From Micromonosporaceae bacterium (lineage in GTDB: Bacteria; Actinomycetota; Actinomycetes; Mycobacteriales; Micromonosporaceae), in contig JADGGF010000011.1 in assembly GCA_019690055.1 (NCBI GenBank), positions 1 to 22,061 of the forward strand: a DNA stretch of 22,061 nucleotides. Reading direction: 5' to 3'. Shown in pieces: positions 13,087 through 20,011 of this stretch. The notes beneath the pieces are model-generated. The model was not told the DNA's origin and did not search any database. It saw only the letters and a program-made list of their open reading frames with translations. The position numbers were made by a program, and so were the translations under genes. Within the stretch, counting starts at the first letter, position 1. The number at the start of each line of letters is the position of its first letter.

Positions 13087-15261
13087 GTGTTCGCGTGGTG
13101 GGGACGGGCCGTGGTGCGGGCCCGGTGGTTCGTGCTCGCCGCGACGCTCGTCGTGGTGGCGGTCGGGCTGGTGTGGGGCACCGGAATCTTCGGGGCGCTG
13201 GCCAGCGGCGGCTTCGACGACTCCGCCAGCGAGTCCAGCCGGGCGCACGCCCGCATCGAGGAGGCGTTCGGGGCGGTCGGCGACGACCTCACCATCTTGT
13301 ACACACACCCGACCGCCACGGCCGACCAGCCCGCGCTGGCCGGACCGGTGCGAGCGGTGCTGGACCGTATCGATGATCGCCCCGAGGTGGTCCGGGTCGC
13401 GTCGGTCTACGACGGCGAGCACCCGACCTACGTCTCCACCGACGGGCACAGCACCTACATCACCCTCCGGCTGCGCGACAACGATGAGGACGGCAAGCTG
13501 GCCGACCTGCGCGCGATCGAGCCGCTGCTCATCGCGGGCGGGGACGTCGACACCGAGATCGGCGGGATCTACGCGTTCCTGCGCGACGCCAATGAGCAGG
13601 TCGAGGCGGACATCGTGCGGGCCGAGGTGATCTCCGCCCCGGTGCTGCTGGTTCTCCTGCTGGTGATCTTCCGGGGGTTGGTCGCGGCGGCGACCCCGCT
13701 GCTCGTCGGCGGCGTCGCGATCCTCGGTGGCTTCGTGGTGACCCGGATCGTGGCCAGCCTCACCGAGGTCTCGGTCTTCGCGGCCAACGTGATCACGCTG
13801 CTCGGGGTGGGCATGGCGATCGACTACGCCCTGTTCATCGTGAGCCGGTTCCGGGAAGAGTTGGCGGCCGGTCACTCCACGGCGGCCGCGGTGGAGCGGA
13901 CGCTGCGCACCGCCGGCCGTACGGTCGCGGTCTCCGGGCTCACCGTGGCGCTCGCGCTCTCCAGCCTGCTGCTGTTCCCGATGGGCTTCCTCAAGTCGGT
14001 GGCGTACGGCGGCATGGCGGCGGTGCTGGTCGCGATGCTCGCCGCGCTCACCTCGCTGCCGGCCCTGCTCGCTGTGCTCGGGCCCCGGATCAACGCCCTG
14101 AGAATCGGAGCCCTGCGGATCGGTCGCCGCCCGCGGCCGGCCGGCGACGGGGAGCCCGGCCGGCGGGGCGCCTGGGAGCGGCTGGCCCGCAGCGTCATGC
14201 GCCGGCCGGTCGTCTACCTGGTGGTGACCGCGGCTGTGCTGCTCGGCCTCGGGGTGCCGTTCCTGCGGGCCGAGTTCGGCGGATTCGACGAGCGCGTGCT
14301 GCCCGAGTCGACGCCCAGCCGGGTGGTGGCGGAGCGGCTCGCGGCCGATTTCCCCGGCGGGGGGATCTCGCCGGTGCTCGCGGTCGTCGACGGGGCGACG
14401 CCGGCGCAGGCGCAGCAGTTTGCGGCGCGGGCGGCTGCCCTGCCGGGGGTCACCGGCGCCGCGGTGCAGCAGACCGCGGGGAGCGTCTCGGTGGTGGCGG
14501 TGCTCTACGAGGGCGGCGTCACCTCGGACGCGGCCAAGGACGTGGTCCGGCAGGTGCGGGATCTCCCCGCCCCCGCCGGTGCCGAGGTGCTCGTCGGTGG
14601 GCGGACCGCGGGCAACATCGACCAGGTCACCAGCCTCGCCTCCCGGCTGCCCTGGATGGCCCTGTACGTCTTCGCGGTCACGTTCCTGCTGCTCCTGCTC
14701 GCCTTCGGCTCGGTCGTGCTGCCGGTCAAGGCGATCCTCATGAACATCATCTCGATCGGCGCGTCGTTCGGCGTGATCGTCTGGGTGTTCCAGGACGGCC
14801 ATCTCGCCGACGCGCTCGCCTTCACCCCGCTCGGCGCGCTGGAGCCGACCAACCTGGTGCTGCTGCTCGCCGTCCTCTTCGGCCTGTCGACCGACTACGA
14901 GATCTTCCTGCTCTCCCGGGTGCGGGAGGAGTACCTGCACACCGGCGACAACACCGGGGCGGTCGCGGCCGGCCTGCAGCGCACCGGCGGCATCATCACC
15001 GCGGCGGCGTTGCTGCTCATCGTGGTCGTGGCGGGCTTCGCGTCCGGCGACACCCAATCGATGAAGGTGCTCGGTGTGGGGACGGTGGTCGCGGTCGCGG
15101 TGGACGCGGCGCTGGTCCGTACGCTGCTCGTGCCGGCGACGATGCGGCTGCTCGGCCGGTGGAACTGGTGGGCGCCCGGCCCGATCGCCCGAGTGCATCG
15201 ACGTATCGGGATCAAAGAGAGTGAGGCCCTCCGGGCGGCGCCGGTCGGGGGTGATCGGTGA
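13087..15261 (+). CDS. MMPL-family (RND superfamily) membrane transporter
   Basis: This 724-aa protein has the duplicated MmpL plan: TM1 (residues ~14-33), an extracytoplasmic domain (~35-180), five TM helices, a cytoplasmic loop rich in Arg/Gly (~340-365), TM7, a second extracytoplasmic domain (~400-520), and five more TM helices. The proton-relay Asp-Tyr pairs are present in both halves: GMAIDYALFIVSRFREEL (Asp246-Tyr247) and GLSTDYEIFLLSRVREEY (Asp603-Tyr604). Family members export lipids or other hydrophobic molecules with the proton gradient. This one is short, without the C-terminal domain of mycobacterial MmpL3. The substrate is unknown. It lies immediately upstream of dxr (stop to dxr start 10 nt, or overlapping if dxr starts at 15251), so it is probably co-transcribed with the isoprenoid genes. 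Confidence 0.9.
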   Translation: MFAWWGRAVVRARWFVLAATLVVVAVGLVWGTGIFGALASGGFDDSASESSRAHARIEEAFGAVGDDLTILYTHPTATADQPALAGPVRAVLDRIDDRPEVVRVASVYDGEHPTYVSTDGHSTYITLRLRDNDEDGKLADLRAIEPLLIAGGDVDTEIGGIYAFLRDANEQVEADIVRAEVISAPVLLVLLLVIFRGLVAAATPLLVGGVAILGGFVVTRIVASLTEVSVFAANVITLLGVGMAIDYALFIVSRFREELAAGHSTAAAVERTLRTAGRTVAVSGLTVALALSSLLLFPMGFLKSVAYGGMAAVLVAMLAALTSLPALLAVLGPRINALRIGALRIGRRPRPAGDGEPGRRGAWERLARSVMRRPVVYLVVTAAVLLGLGVPFLRAEFGGFDERVLPESTPSRVVAERLAADFPGGGISPVLAVVDGATPAQAQQFAARAAALPGVTGAAVQQTAGSVSVVAVLYEGGVTSDAAKDVVRQVRDLPAPAGAEVLVGGRTAGNIDQVTSLASRLPWMALYVFAVTFLLLLLAFGSVVLPVKAILMNIISIGASFGVIVWVFQDGHLADALAFTPLGALEPTNLVLLLAVLFGLSTDYEIFLLSRVREEYLHTGDNTGAVAAGLQRTGGIITAAALLLIVVVAGFASGDTQSMKVLGVGTVVAVAVDAALVRTLLVPATMRLLGRWNWWAPGPIARVHRRIGIKESEALRAAPVGGDR

Positions 15262-15271
15262 GAATCAGGCC

Positions 15272-16618
15272 GTGGAGCGGCCGGAAACGCCGAGCAGGTC
15301 GGGCTCGCCCCTGGTAGGCGGCTCACCAACGGTAGGGGACGACGGCGAGGGCACGGCACTCAGCCGTGGCGAGATACCCCGCCGGCGCGACATCGTGCTG
15401 CTCGGCTCGACCGGGTCGATCGGGACGCAGGCGGTCGACATCGTGCGCCGCAACCCCGATCGGTTCCGCGTCGTCGGCATCGGCGGGCAGGGCAGCAACG
15501 TCGCCCTGCTAGCGGCGCAGGCGCTCGAGCTGGGCGTGGAGGTGGTCGGCGTCGCCAAGGCGTCGGCCGTGCAGGACCTGCAGCTCGCCTTCTACGCCGA
15601 GGCGACCAAACGGGGCTACGCGACCGGCGACTTCAAGCTCCCCAAGATCGTCGCCGGTCCCGAGGCGATGACGGAGCTGGCCCAGTGGCCGTGCGACGTG
15701 GTGCTCAACGGCGTGGTCGGGTCGCTGGGCCTGCACCCGACGCTGGCGGCGCTGCGGGCCGGGCGGACCCTGGCGCTGGCGAACAAGGAGTCGCTCGTCG
15801 CGGGCGGGCCGCTCGTCCGGTCGGTGGCCCGGCCGGGGCAGATCGTCCCGGTCGACTCGGAGCACAGCGCGCTGGCGCAGTGCCTGCGGGCCGGCCGGGC
15901 CGGGGAGATCCGCCGGCTCATCCTCACCGCCAGCGGCGGGCCGTTCCGGGGGCGCTCGCGCGAGTCGCTGGCCGACGTGACCCCGGAGCAGGCGTTGGCC
16001 CACCCGACCTGGTCCATGGGCCCCGTCGTCACGATCAACTCGGCCACCCTGGTGAACAAGGGGCTCGAGGTGATCGAGGCGCACGAGCTGCTCGGGGTGC
16101 CGTACGACGACATCGAGGTGATGATCCACCCGACCTCGGTGATCCACTCCATGGTCGAGTTCACCGACGGGTCGACGATCCTGCAGGCCAGCCCGCCGGA
16201 CATGCGCCTGCCGATCTCGCTGGCGCTGGGCTGGCCCGACCGGGTGCCCGACGCCGCGCCGGCGGTGGACTGGCGGCGCTCCCACGTCTGGGAGCTGCAC
16301 CCGCTCGACGAGAAGGCGTTCCCGGCGGTGGCGCTGGCCAAGGCCGCCGGCCGGGCCGGGCGCTGCCGGCCGGCGATCTACAACGCGGCCAATGAGGAGT
16401 GTGTGGCGGGGTTCACTGCGGGGGTCCTGCCGTTCCTCGGCATCGTCGATACCGTGGCGCGCGTGTTGGACGAGGCGCCCGATTTCCCCGAACCAGGTAC
16501 GGTCGATGACGTGCTCGCTGCCGAGCAATGGGCCCGCACCCGGGCTCGGGAACTGATCGGGACCGCCGCACGCGGTCAGGCCGACGCACGACCGCGAGGG
16601 TTTGCCGAGGGAGCCTGA
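15272..16618 (+). CDS. dxr: 1-deoxy-D-xylulose 5-phosphate reductoisomerase
   Basis: Dxr converts 1-deoxy-D-xylulose 5-phosphate to 2-C-methyl-D-erythritol 4-phosphate with NADPH, the committed step of the MEP isoprenoid pathway and the fosmidomycin target. The NADPH loop GSTGSIGTQAVDIV starts at residue ~45. Also visible are ALANKESLVAGGPLV, metal/substrate residues in VDSEHSAL, LTASGGPFRG, the flexible-loop/active-site block HPTWSMGPVVTINSATLVNK with GLEVIEAHELLGV, and ILQASPPDMRLPISLALGWP. GTG 15272 is chosen because GGTGAG lies 9 nt upstream. GTG 15251, which overlaps the MMPL stop, is the alternative. Either way the first ~40 residues are a non-conserved extension. The stop TGA shares its A with the ATG of rseP (TGATG at 16616-16620), showing translational coupling. 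Confidence 0.95.
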   Translation: MERPETPSRSGSPLVGGSPTVGDDGEGTALSRGEIPRRRDIVLLGSTGSIGTQAVDIVRRNPDRFRVVGIGGQGSNVALLAAQALELGVEVVGVAKASAVQDLQLAFYAEATKRGYATGDFKLPKIVAGPEAMTELAQWPCDVVLNGVVGSLGLHPTLAALRAGRTLALANKESLVAGGPLVRSVARPGQIVPVDSEHSALAQCLRAGRAGEIRRLILTASGGPFRGRSRESLADVTPEQALAHPTWSMGPVVTINSATLVNKGLEVIEAHELLGVPYDDIEVMIHPTSVIHSMVEFTDGSTILQASPPDMRLPISLALGWPDRVPDAAPAVDWRRSHVWELHPLDEKAFPAVALAKAAGRAGRCRPAIYNAANEECVAGFTAGVLPFLGIVDTVARVLDEAPDFPEPGTVDDVLAAEQWARTRARELIGTAARGQADARPRGFAEGA

Positions 16619-17889
16619 TGGAGATTCTGGGCATCGTCGTCTTCGCGCTGGGGATTCTGATCTCCCTCGCGTTGCACGAGGCGGGTCACTTCTGGTCGGC
16701 GCGCGCCTTCGGCATGAAGGTGACCCGGTTCTTCATCGGGTTCGGGCCGACGCTGTTCGCGTTTCGCCGGCGCGGCGTGGAGTACGGCGTCAAGGCGATC
16801 CCGGCCGGCGCCTTCGTCAAGATCGTCGGGATGACGCCCCAGGACGACGACGTCGAGCCGGGCGACGAGCACCGGGCGATGTGGCGCTACCCCGTATGGA
16901 AGCGCACGATCGTGCTGGCCTCCGGGTCACTGACGCACTTCGCGCTCGGCCTGGTGATCCTCTGGTTCACCTTCGCGTTCGTGGCGCTGCCGCAGCCCGA
17001 GCGGCTGGAGAGCGGGCCGGTCACCATCGAGACCGTCGCGGAGTGCATCGAGTCGACCGTGGAGTACGACCCGGCCACGGGCAGTCTCAAGCGGTGCGAC
17101 CCGGCCACCGATCCGGCGAGCGTGGCCTGGACCATGGGCCTGCGTCCGGGCGACGTGATCGTGGCGTTCAACGGCCAGCCGGTCGACGGCTGGGAGGCGT
17201 TGACGGGCCGCGTCCGTGCCGCGGGCGGCCAGCCTGTGTCGGTCACCGTCCGGCGCGGGGAGGAGACCTTCACCCGCACCGGCACGTTGCCGACCGTGCT
17301 GCGCCTCAAGCAGGAGGTACTCAACAGCGACCGGCCGGCCTCCAGCATCACCGAGGCCGACCTGGAGCCGGTCGGCGTGCTTGGGATCTCCCCCCGCACC
17401 CCGACCGGGGTGTACGGACCGGGCCGGGCCTTCGCGCTCACCGGAGAGCAGACGGCGGCCATGTTCAGCGGCACGTTCGCCGCGCTGGCCAAGTTCCCGC
17501 AGAAAGTGCCGAAGCTGTGGGCGGCGCTGACCGGTGAGCCCCGTGACCCGGAGACGCCGATCAGCGTCATCGGCGCGAGCATCATCGGCGGGGAGGCGTT
17601 CGCCGCTGGCGAGTTCCCGTTCTTCCTCATGCTGCTCGCCCTGCTGAACTTCTTCGTCGGCATCTTCAACCTGGTGCCGCTGCTGCCGCTCGACGGCGGG
17701 CACATCGCGATCGCCTGGTTCGAGAAGGCCCGGTCGTGGCTGTACGCCCGGTTGGGTCGGGCCGACCCGGGCCGGGTCGACTACATGAAGCTCATGCCCG
17801 TCACGTACGCGGTGATCCTGCTCTTCGGCGGGTTCACGCTGCTGACGGTGGCCGCCGACATCGTCAACCCCATCTCCCTGTTCCCGTGA
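16618..17889 (+). CDS. rseP: Site-2 intramembrane zinc metalloprotease (RseP/Rip1 family)
   Basis: This 423-aa membrane protease has the zinc motif HEAGH (His20, Glu21, His24) in its first TM helix and LDGGH (Asp359) near the C-terminus, the two halves of the site-2 protease active site. One PDZ domain lies between them (about residues 165-220: LRPGDVIVAFNGQPVDGWEA). About four TM helices are visible. The N-terminal block FFIGFGPTLFAFRRRGVEYG is typical. Family members (Rip1 in M. tuberculosis) cut anti-sigma factors after a first cleavage outside the membrane and so release ECF sigma factors. The membrane-anchored sigma partner at 8604-9743 would be a possible substrate, though nothing in the sequence proves it. 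Start ATG 16618 has GAGGGAG upstream and overlaps dxr. ispG follows after 19 nt. Confidence 0.95.
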   Translation: MEILGIVVFALGILISLALHEAGHFWSARAFGMKVTRFFIGFGPTLFAFRRRGVEYGVKAIPAGAFVKIVGMTPQDDDVEPGDEHRAMWRYPVWKRTIVLASGSLTHFALGLVILWFTFAFVALPQPERLESGPVTIETVAECIESTVEYDPATGSLKRCDPATDPASVAWTMGLRPGDVIVAFNGQPVDGWEALTGRVRAAGGQPVSVTVRRGEETFTRTGTLPTVLRLKQEVLNSDRPASSITEADLEPVGVLGISPRTPTGVYGPGRAFALTGEQTAAMFSGTFAALAKFPQKVPKLWAALTGEPRDPETPISVIGASIIGGEAFAAGEFPFFLMLLALLNFFVGIFNLVPLLPLDGGHIAIAWFEKARSWLYARLGRADPGRVDYMKLMPVTYAVILLFGGFTLLTVAADIVNPISLFP

Positions 17890-17908
17890 CCGGTGTAGGT
17901 GATCGCAC

Positions 17909-19126
17909 GTGACCGCCGCGACGAATTCCGGGCCGTCGGGCCCGTCGGTGCCCTCCCCGCAGCGACCCGTCAACCTCGGCATGCCGGCCGCTCCGCCGCC
18001 CCCGCTCGCGCCGCGCCGGGTGAGCCGGCAGGTCATGGTCGGCTCGGTGCCGGTCGGTGGCGGAGCCCCGATCAGCGTCCAGTCGATGACGACGACGCTG
18101 ACGGCCGACGTGAACGCCACCCTGCAGCAGATCGCCGAGCTCACCGCGGCGGGCTGCCAGATCGTCCGGGTGGCGGTGCCGTCGCAGGACGACGTGGCGG
18201 CGCTGCCGGCGATCGCCCGCAAGTCGCCGATCCCGGTGATCGCCGACATCCACTTCCAGCCCAAGTACGTCTTCGCCGCCATCGACGCCGGCTGCGCGGC
18301 CGTGCGGGTGAACCCGGGCAACATCAAGAAGTTCGACGACAAGGTGGGCGAGATCGCGCGGGCGGCCCAGGACGCGGGCGTACCGATCCGGATCGGCGTG
18401 AACGCCGGCTCGCTCGACCCACGGCTGCTGGAGAAGTACGGCAAGGCCACTGCCGAGGCCCTGGTCGAGTCGGCGTTGTGGGAGTGCTCGCTCTTCGAGG
18501 AGCACGGCTTCCGCGACATCAAGATCTCGGTGAAGCACCACGACCCGGTGGTGATGATCCGGGCGTACCGGCTGCTGGCGCAGCAGTGTGACTACCCGCT
18601 GCACCTCGGGGTGACCGAGGCGGGGCCGGCGTTCCAGGGCACGATCAAGTCGGCGGTGGCGTTCGGCGCCCTGCTCGCTGAGGGGATCGGCGACACCATC
18701 CGGGTCTCGCTGTCCGCGCCGCCGGTGGAGGAGGTGAAGGTCGGCACGGCGATCCTCGCCTCGCTCGGGCTCAAGGAGCGGGGGCTGGAGATCGTCTCGT
18801 GTCCGTCCTGCGGGCGGGCCCAGGTCGACGTGTACCGGCTCGCCAATGAGGTCACCGCCGCGCTGGAGGGCTTCCCGGCGCCGCTGCGGGTGGCCGTGAT
18901 GGGCTGCGTGGTCAACGGTCCGGGCGAGGCGCGCGAGGCCGACATCGGCGTGGCCTCGGGCAACGGCAAGGGCCAGATCTTCGTCCGCGGCGAGGTGACC
19001 CGGACCGTGCCCGAGTCGCAGATCGTGGAGACCCTCATCGAAGAGGCGATGAAGCTCGCCGAACAGATGGGGATCGACGTCAACGAGGCCGCATCGGGCG
19101 GTGGCGCGGTCGTCACAGTCCATTGA
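17909..19126 (+). CDS. ispG: 4-hydroxy-3-methylbut-2-en-1-yl diphosphate synthase (IspG/GcpE)
   Basis: IspG reduces 2-C-methyl-erythritol 2,4-cyclodiphosphate to HMBPP, the sixth step of the MEP pathway after the Dxr step, using a [4Fe-4S] cluster. The TIM-barrel part shows PISVQSMTTTLTADVNAT, the DIHFQPKYVF block and VRVNPGNIKKFDDKV. The cluster ligands are Cys298 and Cys301 (SCPSCGR) and Cys333 in MGCVVNGPGE, with the catalytic Glu340. The 405-aa length is normal for the short bacterial type. The first ~35 residues are Pro/Ser-rich and unconserved. Start GTG 17909 has TAGGTGAT upstream. It lies 19 nt after rseP and 10 nt before the DUF4352 gene, probably all one transcript. Confidence 0.96.
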   Translation: MTAATNSGPSGPSVPSPQRPVNLGMPAAPPPPLAPRRVSRQVMVGSVPVGGGAPISVQSMTTTLTADVNATLQQIAELTAAGCQIVRVAVPSQDDVAALPAIARKSPIPVIADIHFQPKYVFAAIDAGCAAVRVNPGNIKKFDDKVGEIARAAQDAGVPIRIGVNAGSLDPRLLEKYGKATAEALVESALWECSLFEEHGFRDIKISVKHHDPVVMIRAYRLLAQQCDYPLHLGVTEAGPAFQGTIKSAVAFGALLAEGIGDTIRVSLSAPPVEEVKVGTAILASLGLKERGLEIVSCPSCGRAQVDVYRLANEVTAALEGFPAPLRVAVMGCVVNGPGEAREADIGVASGNGKGQIFVRGEVTRTVPESQIVETLIEEAMKLAEQMGIDVNEAASGGGAVVTVH

Positions 19127-19136
19127 GGACATTCCA

Positions 19137-19886
19137 ATGGAGACGGGGTCCCGCGACGACACTCCGGCCGTCTGGGTGGGTCGGGCCACACCCCGTCCGC
19201 CGGTCGACCCGTGGTCGACCGCCGAGCAGCCGGTGGTGCCGCCGCATTTCGCGCCCCCGCCGCAGGTGATCTACGTCGAGCGGCCGCGGCGGCGCCGTGG
19301 CTGCCTGTTCACCCTCGGCGTGCTGGTGGCGCTCGTCGCCGGCGCCGCCACGCTGCTGCTGCTCCTCAGCCCCGCCCTGCGCGGCCTGGTCGGCATCGAC
19401 AGCGCGTCGCCCCCGGCCTCACCGTCGGAGTCACCCTCGCCCTCGTCCGCCCCGCCGTCGCCTACGACGCCGCCGCCACCACCGACCCCCGGCGTGGGTG
19501 ACCCGGTCCGGGACGGCAAGCTCGAGTTCGTGGTGCTCGATCTCTCCTGTGGGGCGGAGAAGCTCGAGTGGTCCCTGTTCACCCAGGAGGCCGACGGGCA
19601 GTTCTGCGTCGTCGACGTCAACGTGACGAACATTCACGACAAGCAGGTGGTCTTCCCGGGCCGGGGGCAGTACGCCTACACGGCTGACGATGCACGGGTG
19701 ACCAGCGCCTTCGATGCGAACTTCGTGGCCAACCACGGCCATCCCGATCTCTGGATCATCGAGCCGGGGGACAGCATCACGGTCAAGCTCGTCTTCGACA
19801 TCCCGGTCGAGGCGACGATCTCGACCATCGAGCTGCATGACTCCCTGTTCTCGGGCGGCGTCACGGTCTCCGTGTCGGAAGAGTAG
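19137..19886 (+). CDS. Membrane-anchored DUF4352-domain protein
   Basis: This 249-aa protein has a Pro-rich cytoplasmic N-terminus ending in a basic stop signal (RPRRRRG, residues ~49-55), one TM helix (~56-77), and a Ser/Pro linker (~89-118). The extracytoplasmic DUF4352 (telokin-like immunoglobulin fold) domain spans ~119-249: LEFVVLDLSCGAEKLEW, VVDVNVTNIHDKQVVFPGRG, and PGDSITVKLVFDIP. Cys138 and Cys157 may form a disulfide. The DUF4352 function is not known; members are often lipoproteins or single-pass proteins of Gram-positive bacteria. Start ATG 19137 is chosen because GAGGA is 6 nt upstream, made partly from the ispG stop region. GTG 19101, inside ispG, is an unlikely alternative. It is the last gene of the cluster. 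Confidence 0.85.
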   Translation: METGSRDDTPAVWVGRATPRPPVDPWSTAEQPVVPPHFAPPPQVIYVERPRRRRGCLFTLGVLVALVAGAATLLLLLSPALRGLVGIDSASPPASPSESPSPSSAPPSPTTPPPPPTPGVGDPVRDGKLEFVVLDLSCGAEKLEWSLFTQEADGQFCVVDVNVTNIHDKQVVFPGRGQYAYTADDARVTSAFDANFVANHGHPDLWIIEPGDSITVKLVFDIPVEATISTIELHDSLFSGGVTVSVSEE

Positions 19887-20011
19887 GTTCCCGGTGGGGC
19901 GGGCCGCATCGACCGGAACTGCCCACAAAGGACAGATACCGGGACCTCATCCGCCAGCTGTGCACAGGCGGGACCGGGGCCGCCGCTCGCTGACGGCGAT
20001 GGCGTGCGTGG
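19887..20011. other. Convergent intergenic region
   Basis: Between the DUF4352 gene and the minus-strand PBP gene. GTTCCCGGT (19887-19895) and ACCGGAAC (19912-19919) can form a stem with one bulged C right after the stop codon. This is a weak candidate terminator without a T-run. Nothing else is seen. Confidence 0.35.

Noticed and set aside
10897..15198. A 1433-codon minus-strand open frame running from the methyltransferase on through the complement of the MMPL gene
   Set aside because: Only the first 685 codons counted from ATG 12954 are methyltransferase. The upstream half is the complement of MMPL, rich in Arg/His/Gln/Glu with no domain. Long antisense frames are normal in DNA this GC-rich.
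16927..18522. A 531-codon minus-strand frame opposite rseP and ispG
   Set aside because: It is antisense to two certain genes and has no recognisable motif.
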